Of a stretch of DNA of 45,506 bases, positions 1-9,883 are shown one piece after another. The notes beneath the pieces are model-generated. The model ran no database searches. It saw only the letters and a program-made list of their open reading frames with translations, and was not told where the DNA came from. This DNA is from Fibrobacter succinogenes (GTDB taxonomy: Bacteria > Fibrobacterota > Fibrobacteria > Fibrobacterales > Fibrobacteraceae). The translations under genes and the position numbers were made by a program. Within the stretch, counting starts at the first letter, position 1, and every line of letters starts with the position of its first letter. The DNA lies in the NCBI GenBank assembly GCA_902756345.1, contig CACVQR010000020.1:1-45506 (forward strand), read 5' to 3'.

Positions 1-353
1 AAACCAGTCGCTTCATTATATCTTGTAACAGATTTTCCCTCCTCTTTACAAGTCCACGCCTTACTTGACGAAGATTTTGCATTCGAGCTACTGCTAGATC
101 GTACCGTTGTTGCGGAACTAGAATTTTTCTGCGAGCCATTCGAATCAGGCTTCACAGAACTAGAGGACCTCGAACTGCCACCGGAAGATGTTCCTTTGTC
201 CGTAACGGAACTCGAGGAGATTACTTCGTCGCCACTAGAGGACGAAACTTCCGCTACCGGGTCCGGTCCGGCACCGCTGGAACTGTCATCACAGGCGACA
301 ATCGCCATAACGGTCATCAAGACTTCGCAAAAGTAAAGACTTTTTGTTTTCAT
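1..353 (-). CDS. Serine-rich lipoprotein, 3' end outside the window
   Basis: This reading frame starts at ATG 353 and stays open to the window edge, so only about 117 codons are visible. It begins with a lipoprotein signal peptide: a basic start (MKTK), a short hydrophobic stretch, and a lipobox ending in Cys21 (AIVAC). From about residue 35 to 97 it is a linker rich in Ser runs, then a segment with WTCKEEG begins. AAGGAAG lies 5-11 bases before the ATG as a ribosome binding site. Serine linkers after a lipobox are typical of Fibrobacter surface proteins that carry FISUMP or carbohydrate-binding domains downstream. The functional domain is missing, so the role is open; a FISUMP paralogue of the next lipoprotein is the likeliest guess. 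Confidence 0.75.
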   Translation of the reverse strand, partial: MKTKSLYFCEVLMTVMAIVACDDSSSGAGPDPVAEVSSSSGDEVISSSSVTDKGTSSGGSSRSSSSVKPDSNGSQKNSSSATTVRSSSSSNAKSSSSKAWTCKEEGKSVTRYNEATG

Positions 354-368
354 TCTAACTTCCTTTTT

Positions 369-396
369 ATTCTAATACCACAACAGTGCACATCAA
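369..396 (-). promoter_or_regulatory. Candidate sigma-70-type promoter of the first lipoprotein
   Basis: On the minus strand TTGATG (396-391) and TAGAAT (374-369) are spaced 16 bases apart. The -10 lies just upstream of the AAGGAAG ribosome binding site and the ATG at 353. The spacing equals that of two better promoters in this window (27929 and 42309). Confidence 0.35.
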
Positions 397-488
397 GAGC
401 CTCGGTTCAAGAGACTCAGTAGCGTGCAAGCGAGTGCCGCGACAGACTGCTTGCAGGCTGGCATGGCCGAGCGCAGCCACAGACGCCG

Positions 489-560
489 TCAGGCGTCCAT
501 TTTGTAATTTTTACGGTTGTTTTTCTTGGACTTTTTGTTCTTCTTGTTGAGTTTAGACAT
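489..560 (-). CDS. Possible 23-residue lysine/asparagine-rich small protein
   Basis: An ATG at 560 opens a 23-codon frame ending in TGA at 489. The product starts MSKLNKKNKKSKK and 14 of its 23 residues are Lys, Asn or Arg. An AGGGG ribosome binding site sits 5 bases before the ATG, unusually good for a chance ORF. The last codons and the stop lie in a perfect hairpin (GACGCC, loop GTCA, GGCGTC at 482-497). It lies between two lipoprotein genes on the same strand. No family is recognised; such a basic peptide could bind RNA or membranes, but that is speculation. Confidence 0.4.
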   Translation of the reverse strand: MSKLNKKNKKSKKNNRKNYKMDA

Positions 561-619
561 ATAACCCCTATAGCCTTTTTCCAAAAGACATTGTTAATTT
601 GTTTAAAATCTTGTTATAA

Positions 620-1759
620 TTAGTAGTTTTTTACACAGCGGACGGAAAAGCCCTGCGTTTTTAAACCTCTAAAGGTTCTATTGAACTCATTCGTCCGAAC
701 GGCCACTCGATATGAACAATCATCATATTCTGGATACTGTTGCGGTAGCCAATATAATGCAGCACTCGAGAAGTGGCCATACTCAAGAGTTACAGGATTC
801 CAATATCCTGCAGGCAATATAGATAACCCGTAGCTGTTATTGCCGAAACCGGCAACCTTCGAACTCATGGAGGAATGACTACTCTGTTCGGACACTTCAA
901 CCCACTCGTTCTCATTCATAATATGCCAGCCTTCCGGGCATATTCCTTGATGCTGGACAAAATAATACTTCCCATTAAATTTTTCATTATCACTTTCTAG
1001 ATTAAACTTATCCGGACATTTTTCCGAAGCGATGGAGACGCTGTCACATACTTCGGGGAAATTCATGGCTCTGCTCCAGGTATAGAGCCCTCCCCAGCCG
1101 TTTTCGCAATACCACGGGTCATCATCGTAACAATATTTGGTAGAATCGCCCTGTACAGAGCCTCCAGGAATCATCTTGCCGTAATTCAAGTTCTCAGCGA
1201 AAACCGTATAGGACTCCATAAACACACCATTTTTCACTTCCATCGTGCGGTACTTCTGCCCGTCGCGCGGGTCGGTGAACTCGCCGTAAGACACCTTCTC
1301 GTTAAACTGGTTTGTCATGTCGAAATAGCTGCTGGTAGGTACTGCCGAGCTGGAGGATACCGGAACCCAATACCCGTCATGACAGATAACATCGACTCCA
1401 TTAAGTGTTGCCGATTCATCTTCTTCAGAGCAAGGGATTCTCGCTTTACTAGAGCTACTGTTCGTCCCCACAGACGTTCCCGAACTGCTCGATGTTACAG
1501 AAGAACTGCTCTTGGAGTCCGTGGACGAGCTTGATTTTGCAGAAGACGAACTGTTCTTCGACGAAGATTGGGCGCTGCTACTGCTGGAGGAAGGACTGGA
1601 TGGATTCCCTCCGCTGCGCTCCGAGGATGACTCGGCAATGGAACTGCTCGTCTCCTTCTCCGGACTCACGAAGCTACCGCTGTCGTCGTCACCGCAGGCG
1701 GTAAAAGCAAGAACTAGGCAAGCGATTGCTGCGGTCACTACGATCTTTCGAAATATCAT
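620..1759 (-). CDS. FISUMP-domain lipoprotein with poly-serine linker
   Basis: This 379-residue protein starts at ATG 1759 behind a GAGGG ribosome binding site. A lipoprotein signal peptide ends at Cys22 (LAFTAC). Residues about 27-105 are a Ser-rich linker, then a small Cys-containing module (PCSEEDES to CHDGYWVPV), a second short Ser stretch, and from about residue 150 a FISUMP-type domain (Fibrobacter succinogenes major paralogous domain). Its usual words are visible: DGQKYRTM, FAENLNYG, YTWSRAM, CPEGWHIMNENEW, LPAGYW, and the end GFSVRCVKN. FISUMP proteins form a large paralogous family on the Fibrobacter surface, with no settled biochemical role. Outer-membrane anchoring is inferred. A TATATT box lies at 1791-1786 on the minus strand. 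Confidence 0.9.
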   Translation of the reverse strand: MIFRKIVVTAAIACLVLAFTACGDDDSGSFVSPEKETSSSIAESSSERSGGNPSSPSSSSSSAQSSSKNSSSSAKSSSSTDSKSSSSVTSSSSGTSVGTNSSSSKARIPCSEEDESATLNGVDVICHDGYWVPVSSSSAVPTSSYFDMTNQFNEKVSYGEFTDPRDGQKYRTMEVKNGVFMESYTVFAENLNYGKMIPGGSVQGDSTKYCYDDDPWYCENGWGGLYTWSRAMNFPEVCDSVSIASEKCPDKFNLESDNEKFNGKYYFVQHQGICPEGWHIMNENEWVEVSEQSSHSSMSSKVAGFGNNSYGLSILPAGYWNPVTLEYGHFSSAALYWLPQQYPEYDDCSYRVAVRTNEFNRTFRGLKTQGFSVRCVKNY

Positions 1760-1860
1760 CTATCCCTCAACTTCCGTTTTGCTGAAATATACATTTTTGA
1801 AAAAGAATTGGGGGTGTTAGGGGGCGGGGCCACCTAGGCGAGGGGGTGGCGGAAGACTTG

Positions 1861-1896
1861 CCCTGGACCCTATCGCTGCGCTCCAGGGTGACAGAA
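1861..1896 (-). repeat. REP-like dispersed repeat, 'GTCACCCTGGAGCG' family
   Basis: Read on the minus strand the sequence begins TGTCACCCTGGAGCGCAGCG and ends in GGGTCCAGGG, with self-complementary ends (CCCTGG and CCAGGG). A relative begins GTCATCCTGGAGGTCGCG at 32603. Similar palindromic repeats are widespread in bacterial intergenic DNA. Confidence 0.55.
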
Positions 1897-1942
1897 GGGC
1901 AAGGCTGAAGCCAGGGGGATTCCTCCCCCACCCTTTCATGGA

Positions 1943-2027
1943 GTGTTTTAATATGAAACACGCCGTTTTTGCCCTTTTCCAAGCCGTTTTCTTGTTTCAG
2001 AACGAAACGAAATGGCCGTTTTTTGCC
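1943..2027. promoter_or_regulatory. Candidate upstream activator sites for dnaK
   Basis: Three direct copies of GCCGTTTT start at 1962, 1983 and 2015, so they are 21 and 32 bases apart, close to two and three helical turns. Two inverted repeats accompany them: GTGTTT-N7-AAACAC at 1943-1961 and GTTTC-N5-GAAAC at 1994-2008. They lie about 40-125 bases before the predicted start site, where enhancer-binding proteins bind at sigma-54 promoters. The binding protein is unknown. Confidence 0.4.
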
Positions 2028-2040
2028 AGTTATTAGCATT

Positions 2041-2056
2041 TGGCACGGGTTTTGCT
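2041..2056 (+). promoter_or_regulatory. Sigma-54-type -24/-12 promoter upstream of dnaK
   Basis: TGGCACGGGTTTTGCT matches every fixed position of the sigma-54 consensus TGGCACRNNNNTTGCW, with GG and GC correctly spaced. The predicted start is near 2067, about 65 bases before the dnaK ATG. No CIRCE element (TTAGCACTC-N9-GAGTGCTAA) was seen. Sigma-54 control of dnaK would be unusual. Confidence 0.55.
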
Positions 2057-2131
2057 TATGTATGGGCGTAAAAATCGCCCCCTTTCGGAATGATTCGCGG
2101 GCGGCAAGAATTTAAAAATAGGAGACTCATT

Positions 2132-4033
2132 ATGAGCAAGATTATCGGTATTGACTTGGGAACGACCAACAGCTGCGTGTCCGTGATGGAAGGCGGCAAG
2201 CCGGTCGTGATCGCTAACGCGGAAGGTTTCCGCACCACCCCGTCCATTGTCGCTTTCGGCAAGAACGGCGAACGTCTGGTGGGCCACGTGGCAAAGCGTC
2301 AGGCTATCACCAACCCCGAAAAGACTATCTACTCCATCAAGCGTTTCATGGGCCGTACGGCTGGCGAATGCTCCGCTGCCGAAAAGAACATGCCCTACAA
2401 GCTGGTGGGCTCGGGTTCTGACCCGGTCCGCGTGCAGGTGGACGACAAGCAGTTCGCTCCTCCCGAGATTTCCGCCATGGTGCTCCAGACCATGAAGAAG
2501 ATTGCCGAAGACTACCTGGGCCAGCCGGTGACGCAGGCCGTGATTACGGTCCCCGCCTACTTTAACGACTCCCAGCGTCAGGCTACGAAGGATGCCGGCA
2601 AGATTGCGGGCCTCGAAGTGCTGCGTATCGTGAACGAACCGACGGCTGCCGCCCTTGCCTATGGTCTTGACTCCAAGAAGAGCGAAAAGGTCGCCGTGTA
2701 TGACCTCGGTGGCGGTACGTTCGATATCTCTATCCTGGAAATCGACGACGGCATGTTCAGCGTGAAGGCCACCAACGGCGATACGATGCTTGGCGGTGAC
2801 AACTTCGACGAAGTGATTATCGACTGGATCAACGACGAATTCAAGAAGGACAATCCGGGCATCGACCTGAAGAAGGACAAGATGGCCCTGCAGCGTTTGA
2901 AGGACGCCGCGGAAAAGGCGAAGATCGACCTTTCTGCCACGACTTCCACGAACATCAACCTCCCCTTCATCACTGCCGACGCTTCGGGCCCGAAACACTT
3001 GGACCTCACGCTCAGCCGTGCAAAGTTTGACCAGCTGACCGCCCACCTGGTGGAACGCTCCATGGAACCCTGCCGCAAGGCTATCGCCGACTCCGGCCTC
3101 TCCCTGAGCGAAATCGACGAAGTGATCCTGGTCGGTGGTTCTACCCGTATCCCGGCCGTGCAGGAAGCTGTGAAGAAGTTCTTCGGCAAGGAACCGAACA
3201 AGACTGTGAACCCGGACGAAGTGGTGGCTATCGGTGCCGCCGTCCAGGGTGCCGTGCTTAGCGGCGACTCCTCCGTGAAGGACGTGTTGCTCCTCGACGT
3301 GACCCCGCTTTCCCTGGGTATCGAGACTCTCGGTGGCGTGATGACCAAGCTCATCGACCGTAACACCACGATTCCGACCAAGAAGAGCCAGGTGTTCTCT
3401 ACCGCCGAAGACAACCAGCCGGCCGTGACGATTCACGTGCTGCAGGGCGAACGCGAATTTGCCCGCGACAACCGTACGCTCGGCAAGTTCGACTTGACCG
3501 ACCTCCCGAAGAAGCCGCGTGGCGTGCCGCAGATCGAAGTGACCTTCGATATCGACGCGAACGGCATTGTGCACGTGTCTGCCAAGGACAAGGAAACCGG
3601 CAAGGAACAGTCCATCAAGATTACTTCTTCCAGCGGCCTTTCCGAAGACGAAATCAACAAGATGGTGAAGGATGCCGAAGCCAACGCTGCCAAGGACAAG
3701 GAACAGCGCGAACTGGTGGACATCAGGAACCAGGCCGAACAGATGGCTTACCAGGCCGAAGGTCAGCTGAAGGAATTTGGCGACAAGCTGCCGGCCGACA
3801 CCAAGAGCCAGCTGCAGGCTGCCATCGACGACATCAAGGCCAAGAAGGACAACGGCACCAAGGAAGAGATCAAGGCCGCTATGGACAAGCTCCAGGGCAT
3901 GATCAGCTCCATGGCTCAGGCCGCCGGTGCAAACCAGGCCCAGCCGGGTCCGCAGCCGGGCGCTTCTGAACAGCCGAAGAACGACAAGAAGGGCGACGGT
4001 CCGGAAGTCGTCGACGCGGAAGTGGTTGACTAA
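2132..4033 (+). CDS. dnaK: Molecular chaperone DnaK (Hsp70)
   Basis: DnaK binds unfolded protein segments in the cytoplasm and releases them through an ATP cycle driven by DnaJ and GrpE. The 633-residue length is normal. The nucleotide-binding domain (about 1-385) opens with [10 protein letters not shown], carries [20 protein letters not shown] and [12 protein letters not shown], and later LVGGSTRIP. The linker and substrate domain follow ([14 protein letters not shown]), then the helical lid and an acidic tail ending EVVDAEVVD. The frame could extend back to 2090, but ATG 2132 with GGAG seven bases upstream gives the conserved start MSKIIGID. dnaJ follows after a terminator and a repeat array; grpE is not next to it. 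A sigma-54-type promoter lies upstream. Confidence 0.98.
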   Translation: MSKIIGIDLGTTNSCVSVMEGGKPVVIANAEGFRTTPSIVAFGKNGERLVGHVAKRQAITNPEKTIYSIKRFMGRTAGECSAAEKNMPYKLVGSGSDPVRVQVDDKQFAPPEISAMVLQTMKKIAEDYLGQPVTQAVITVPAYFNDSQRQATKDAGKIAGLEVLRIVNEPTAAALAYGLDSKKSEKVAVYDLGGGTFDISILEIDDGMFSVKATNGDTMLGGDNFDEVIIDWINDEFKKDNPGIDLKKDKMALQRLKDAAEKAKIDLSATTSTNINLPFITADASGPKHLDLTLSRAKFDQLTAHLVERSMEPCRKAIADSGLSLSEIDEVILVGGSTRIPAVQEAVKKFFGKEPNKTVNPDEVVAIGAAVQGAVLSGDSSVKDVLLLDVTPLSLGIETLGGVMTKLIDRNTTIPTKKSQVFSTAEDNQPAVTIHVLQGEREFARDNRTLGKFDLTDLPKKPRGVPQIEVTFDIDANGIVHVSAKDKETGKEQSIKITSSSGLSEDEINKMVKDAEANAAKDKEQRELVDIRNQAEQMAYQAEGQLKEFGDKLPADTKSQLQAAIDDIKAKKDNGTKEEIKAAMDKLQGMISSMAQAAGANQAQPGPQPGASEQPKNDKKGDGPEVVDAEVVD

Positions 4034-4037
4034 CTAG

Positions 4038-4104
4038 TTAGAAGTAGGAAGTAGGAAGTAGGAAGGAAAAATTTGAAATTGACCTTCCTGCTTCTACAGA
4101 CTAC
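4038..4104. repeat. Heptad repeat element, GTAGGAA type, inverted arms
   Basis: The left arm has three perfect GTAGGAA copies at 4044-4064. The right arm at 4084-4104 is CTTCCTG CTTCTAC followed by AGACTAC, roughly the reverse complement. The arms can pair as a long imperfect hairpin around a 16-base spacer. The element starts 5 bases after the dnaK stop. Confidence 0.8.
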
Positions 4105-4117
4105 TATTTAACAAGGC

Positions 4118-4151
4118 AGGATTGATTCCTTTTTTAGGGGCAATCCTTTTT
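4118..4151 (+). terminator. Terminator after dnaK
   Basis: AGGATTG (4118-4124) pairs with CAATCCT (4141-4147), with an inner TCC/GGG pairing, followed by TTTTTG. It separates dnaK from dnaJ. Confidence 0.65.
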
Positions 4152-4175
4152 GCGTAAATAAAGGTAATAGGAATC

Positions 4176-4210
4176 ACTGTTTACTGTCTACTTCCTACTG
4201 TCTACTAATG
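4176..4210. repeat. Heptad repeat array, ACTGTCT type, before dnaJ
   Basis: Five units with an exact 7-base step: ACTGTTT, ACTGTCT, ACTTCCT, ACTGTCT, ACTAATG. The array ends 14 bases before the dnaJ ATG and runs into a small hairpin, ATGCC-GAA-GGCAT. Confidence 0.8.
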
Positions 4211-4223
4211 CCGAAGGCATATT

Positions 4224-5372
4224 ATGGCTGAAAAAAGAGATTATTACGAAGTTCTAGGCGTCGGCAAGGACGCGAGTGCTGACGAGATCAAGCACGCCTA
4301 CAAGAAGCTTGCCATCAAGTACCACCCGGACAAGAACCCGGGCGACAAGGAAGCCGAAGAGAAGTTCAAGGAGGCTGCCGAGGCCTACGATGTGCTCAGC
4401 AACCCCGAGAAGCGTAAGCAGTATGACCAGTTCGGCTTCAACGCCCCCGGTGGCGGTTTTGGTGGCGGCGGATTCGGCGGCCAGGGATTCAGTTTCGAGG
4501 ATATCTTCGCGAACTTTGGCGATATTTTCGGTGGCGGATTCAGTGGCTTTGGCGGCGGTGGCCGTCGTGGTGGCGGTCGCAAGGCCGGGCCTCCGCGCGG
4601 AAACGATTTGCAGATCAAGGTGGCGCTCAGCTACAAGGAAATCTTTGAGGGTTGCACCAAGAAGGTTCGCCTGAAACGCTACACGCCGTGTACGGAATGT
4701 AACGGCAAGGGTGGCCAGGACATCAAGGAATGCAGCACCTGTCATGGAACGGGTCGTGTGCGCCGCTCTACAGGCGGATTTTTCCAGATGATTACCGAAA
4801 GCGCCTGCCCCACCTGTAACGGCATGGGCGAAGTCATCGCGAAACCGTGCCCGCATTGCCACGGCGAGGGCCGCGTGCAGGAAACCGAAGAAATTTCCAT
4901 CAAGATTCCGGCGGGCGTTGCCGAGGGCCAGTACCTGAACCTGCGTGGCGAAGGCAACTGCGGGCCTCGCGGCGGTGCCTGCGGCGACTTGCTGGCGGTC
5001 ATTGCCGAAAAGCCCGACGACTTCTACACCCGCGAAGGCGACGATTTGCACTGCGAAATCAAGGTGCCGGTCCACAAGCTGGTGCTCGGCGGAACGCAGC
5101 GAATCCCGACGCTGGACGGTAGCGAAGTGCAGATCAAGATTGCGGCCGGCACTCAGGCCGGGAGCATCTTGCGCCTGCGCGAACAGGGCCTGTACCCGCT
5201 GAACAAGCGCGGCGACCGTGGAAGCCTCTACGTGAACATCGGCGTGGAAATCCCGAAGGACATCTCCCGCGAAGAGAAGGAACTCTACCAGAAACTCGCG
5301 GAACTCAGGCACGACAAGGAAACCGCCCAGGAAGAATCTTTCCTTGAAAAGATGAAGAATCTGTTCAAGTAG
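4224..5372 (+). CDS. dnaJ: Co-chaperone DnaJ (Hsp40)
   Basis: DnaJ delivers unfolded clients to DnaK and stimulates its ATPase. At 382 residues it is a full type I protein. The J domain (about 1-70) has the HPD motif at residues 34-36. A Gly/Phe-rich stretch follows (about 75-120), then a zinc-binding domain with four CxxCxGxG motifs ([32 protein letters not shown]), then the C-terminal client-binding domains. The start ATG 4224 has GAAGG six bases upstream. dnaK lies upstream on the same strand, but a terminator and repeats intervene, so separate transcription is possible; no clear promoter was seen. Confidence 0.97.
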   Translation: MAEKRDYYEVLGVGKDASADEIKHAYKKLAIKYHPDKNPGDKEAEEKFKEAAEAYDVLSNPEKRKQYDQFGFNAPGGGFGGGGFGGQGFSFEDIFANFGDIFGGGFSGFGGGGRRGGGRKAGPPRGNDLQIKVALSYKEIFEGCTKKVRLKRYTPCTECNGKGGQDIKECSTCHGTGRVRRSTGGFFQMITESACPTCNGMGEVIAKPCPHCHGEGRVQETEEISIKIPAGVAEGQYLNLRGEGNCGPRGGACGDLLAVIAEKPDDFYTREGDDLHCEIKVPVHKLVLGGTQRIPTLDGSEVQIKIAAGTQAGSILRLREQGLYPLNKRGDRGSLYVNIGVEIPKDISREEKELYQKLAELRHDKETAQEESFLEKMKNLFK

Positions 5373-5373
5373 A

Positions 5374-5411
5374 TGTGAGGTCGGCGCCCGGCGCCTCTGA
5401 GGTATGAGGCC
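5374..5411. repeat. Degenerate heptad element with GC-rich palindromic core after dnaJ
   Basis: GATGTGAGG and GAGGTATGAGG words flank a core GGCGCC-C-GGCGCC (5383-5395). The GAGGTAT word is the reverse complement of the CCTCATA units near 34099, where a similar GC-rich hairpin lies next to heptads. The heptad pattern here is weak. Confidence 0.4.
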
Positions 5412-5442
5412 GTTCGCGCGTTGCGCTCACTTTGAGAATATC

Positions 5443-5480
5443 GCCCCCGGCATTTGCGTGTCGGGGGTGTTTTTTGTTTT
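5443..5480 (+). terminator. Terminator after dnaJ
   Basis: GCCCCCG (5443-5449) pairs with CGGGGG (5462-5467), followed by a T-rich stretch TGTTTTTTGTTTT. It lies 70 bases after the dnaJ stop. Confidence 0.8.
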
Positions 5481-5560
5481 AAAAGTGACATTTTCTAGAT
5501 TCTGGGGTGTTTAACAAGGGAAAGTTTTATAGAAGAACATTTCTTTTGGATGGAGACACG

Positions 5561-6145
5561 ATGAGAAAAGTGGTCATTTTGAATGCAAGCCCGCGCAAAG
5601 ACGGAAACATCAGCCAGATGCTGAATATCATAGGTGATACCCTGTTTGAAAAAGGCACCGAAGTAACAATCATTGATGTCTGCAAGCTGGAATTTCGTCC
5701 GTGTATCGGCTGCATGAAATGCCGTAGCGCTCACGATTGCGTGATGCCGGAGGACGATGCGAAGCGGATTCTGCGCCTGGTGCAAGAATGCGACGCCCTT
5801 GTGGTCGGTTCGCCTTGCTATTGGGGCAACATGACCGGGCAACTCAAAATGCTATTCGACCGCTGGGTTTACGGCATGATGGACCACAGCGAACGCGATT
5901 ACCCGATTCCACTGTTAAAAGGAAAGAAAGCTGTCATTGTGACGACATGCACTACCCAATGGCCGTTCAACCTCATTTTCAAGCAGTCGGCCGGCACCGT
6001 CCGCGCTCTCAAGGAAATCCTCTGCTGGAGCGGATTCAAGATTGCAGGCGTGATTCAAAAAGGCGGAACCCATAAGCAAAATGGCCTTACGCCCAAAGAA
6101 ATTGCCAAATGCAAGAAGATTGCCTTGTCACTTGGTTCGCATTAA
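5561..6145 (+). CDS. Flavodoxin-family NAD(P)H-dependent oxidoreductase
   Basis: This 194-residue protein belongs to the NADPH-dependent FMN reductase / flavodoxin-like family. The FMN phosphate loop is at the N-terminus (VVILNASPRKDGN, about residues 3-15). A Cys cluster CIGCMKC...DC (about residues 47-58) resembles that of iron-sulfur flavoproteins and related reductases. SPCYWGNMTGQLKMLFDR is the usual flavin-contact segment. The frame is open from 5507, but ATG 5561 has GGAG upstream and gives the family's normal start. Substrate is unknown; electron transfer or quinone/disulfide reduction in the cytoplasm is likely. It is flanked by terminators and converges on the next gene. Confidence 0.85.
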   Translation: MRKVVILNASPRKDGNISQMLNIIGDTLFEKGTEVTIIDVCKLEFRPCIGCMKCRSAHDCVMPEDDAKRILRLVQECDALVVGSPCYWGNMTGQLKMLFDRWVYGMMDHSERDYPIPLLKGKKAVIVTTCTTQWPFNLIFKQSAGTVRALKEILCWSGFKIAGVIQKGGTHKQNGLTPKEIAKCKKIALSLGSH

Positions 6146-6166
6146 AGGCGTGAAAACGCAATCGGA

Positions 6167-6673
6167 TTAAATTATCGGGAAACCTTCGCGGTATTCCTTG
6201 ATGATTTCCGGATGCGTCTTGGCGTATTCAAAGATTTTATCGCCGAGACCGTTTTTTACGAGATTGACGAGAGCCTGACTTGGAACTGCGCCGACGCTCG
6301 GGCAGGTGGGCGTGAGGGCGATGACGAGTTCACCATCTTTACGCATGATGCGCAGCGGCCAGATGGAGCAGTCGAAGGGTTTGTCTTCGGGCTTTAAAAC
6401 GCAGCCTTTGTGCGGGTCCAGGAAGGTGCAGGGAACTTCTTCTTCGGGGTCGGCGGTACGGTAATTGTTTTCGAGGACGAGGCGGCCCACGCAGGATTTT
6501 TGCGGGTCGTCAACAGTGCGAAACTCCCCCACCACGCCGTATTCGTTGGGCTTGCTGAGTTTTTTGGCGACTTCAGGCGGGAAAAGCGGGGTTTCCCAGA
6601 GACTCTGCCTGCGGAAGGAACAGCAGAACTTGCAGGCGGCGCAACTAGATTTAGAGAGGATGGAGGATAGCAT
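6167..6673 (-). CDS. YkgJ-family cysteine-cluster protein
   Basis: A 168-residue protein with Cys pairs typical of the YkgJ / CxxCxxCC zinc- or iron-binding family. An N-terminal cluster CAACKFCC (about residues 11-18) is followed by CxFLDPHKGCxL and PFDCSIWPLR. These proteins are thought to bind a metal cluster; their biochemical role is not established. It is the last gene of a minus-strand run hemA-hemC-tgt-DUF2156-YkgJ, 33 bases after the preceding stop. No strong ribosome binding site is visible. Confidence 0.75.
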   Translation of the reverse strand: MLSSILSKSSCAACKFCCSFRRQSLWETPLFPPEVAKKLSKPNEYGVVGEFRTVDDPQKSCVGRLVLENNYRTADPEEEVPCTFLDPHKGCVLKPEDKPFDCSIWPLRIMRKDGELVIALTPTCPSVGAVPSQALVNLVKNGLGDKIFEYAKTHPEIIKEYREGFPII

Positions 6674-6706
6674 TTGTCTTTAATTGTTATGGATTCTATC
6701 GGGGTT

Positions 6707-7735
6707 TCACCCCTCCAGAATGACGATGTGGGACTTGTCTAATATAGTTTGCGGGTAGTACGAGAGTTTGGCTTTGCGGAGGCCTTCGATGTTGATGTCT
6801 TCTTCGCGGTTGATCAAATGAGCTCCCGTAGACCAGAGCTTTTCGGCGAATAGTTTGTTTATAATCGCATAGCCGCCATTCACGGCGTATTCATCGATGA
6901 CCTTTTCAAAATGCGTGTCCCAGACGCCGGGCAAAATTTCTGACGCCATCGTCATGCCAGCAGGAACACCGCCAACATAAAGTACGGCGCCTTTCATACC
7001 GAGAGCTTCAAAGTTTTCGAGTGCCTCGCGGATAGCGCAGTATTCCGAGAGTCTGGATTTTTCATCTTCGGAGCGTTCTGCCCAGGCGGCTTCGCGACAT
7101 TCGCAGGTGCATTCGCAATCGGTATCGCTGGATTCGCCCAAGGTTTCGATGTTGAGCCAGCTTTTTTCGACCGCAAGCGCATCCGCAAAGTTCGAAGGCG
7201 TAAGCGGGCGGATTTCGTAGTCCGAATAAGTCCTGTTAAATCGGGAAACGTGGTTGCGCTTTTTCTTGTAATGGTTTCCAGCCAAGGTGGCAAGGCTTTC
7301 GGCAGAATAGATGTAGTCGCTGTCGCCGCGATTTTCTTCGAAACGGAGTAGAGGCTCGGCGCATTCCTTGCCAGAAGTTCCATCCGTTTCAACGACGCGA
7401 TTCGTGTTGAAATATTCCCGCAAAATTTGTGCTCGAGGCTCGTCTACAAGGCAAAATTCCAGCGGACGGCCCGATTTGTGGGCATCTTCGACAATAAGTG
7501 CAAACGCCGCCGCTGCATCGCCCTCCCCGAGCGGAAAAGCATAGCCCCTGCGGCTCCCAGCCCCATTGTAATAGCGGAAGAGGAACCCGTCTTGCAGTGC
7601 AATCTGCGTGCCGTACTTTTGCCGTAGCAAGAAAATGTTCGCGAAGCTTGCGTCACTGCCGATATAGCCCGAATCGGCTACGGCCTTTGCCGCTGCAGCC
7701 CGATCAGAAAGTTCTGGGGTCTTAAAGTTTATCAT
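6707..7735 (-). CDS. DUF2156-family protein (phosphatidylglycerol lysyltransferase C-terminal-like)
   Basis: This 342-residue soluble protein resembles DUF2156, the GNAT-fold domain also found at the C-terminus of MprF-type lysyltransferases. Supporting segments are FANIFLLRQKYGTQIALQDGF near the N-terminus, NHYKKKRNHVSRFNRTY mid-protein, and GKYL-like KAKLSYYPQTILDKSHIV at the end. No membrane segments are seen, so it is the stand-alone form, which probably transfers an acyl or aminoacyl group to an unknown acceptor. A Cys-rich patch (DCECTCECREA, about residues 200-211) is unusual for the family and could bind metal. It lies 40 bases after tgt on the same strand. Confidence 0.7.
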   Translation of the reverse strand: MINFKTPELSDRAAAAKAVADSGYIGSDASFANIFLLRQKYGTQIALQDGFLFRYYNGAGSRRGYAFPLGEGDAAAAFALIVEDAHKSGRPLEFCLVDEPRAQILREYFNTNRVVETDGTSGKECAEPLLRFEENRGDSDYIYSAESLATLAGNHYKKKRNHVSRFNRTYSDYEIRPLTPSNFADALAVEKSWLNIETLGESSDTDCECTCECREAAWAERSEDEKSRLSEYCAIREALENFEALGMKGAVLYVGGVPAGMTMASEILPGVWDTHFEKVIDEYAVNGGYAIINKLFAEKLWSTGAHLINREEDINIEGLRKAKLSYYPQTILDKSHIVILEG

Positions 7736-7775
7736 CTTCTAGAAAATACAATTTTTTACGGCTTAAGGTGTGGAT

Positions 7776-9875
<2,100 letters not shown>

Positions 9876-9883
<8 letters not shown>

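Larger units (their letters stand above)
1760..2040. other. Long intergenic region between a lipoprotein gene and dnaK
   Basis: No gene was found here; a minus-strand frame at 1767-2039 has no coding character. The left part is G-rich and contains a REP-like dispersed repeat at 1861-1896. The right part holds inverted and direct repeats that look like activator sites for the dnaK promoter. Confidence 0.6.

Noticed and set aside
1767-2039. A 90-codon minus-strand frame in the intergenic region before dnaK
   Set aside because: It runs through a REP-like repeat and the promoter repeats, has no ribosome binding site and no protein-like composition.
1900-2131. CIRCE (HrcA) or sigma-32 promoter for dnaK
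   Set aside because: No TTAGCACTC-N9-GAGTGCTAA and no CTTGAA/CCCCAT pair at suitable spacing was found.
2033-3574. A 513-codon minus-strand frame opposite dnaK
   Set aside because: The composition is that of an antisense shadow (His, Val, Leu, Arg-rich), with no ribosome binding site or motif, and dnaK is certain.
4038-4210. CRISPR array
   Set aside because: The units are 7 bases with no 25-40 base repeats and no unique spacers, and no cas genes are present.
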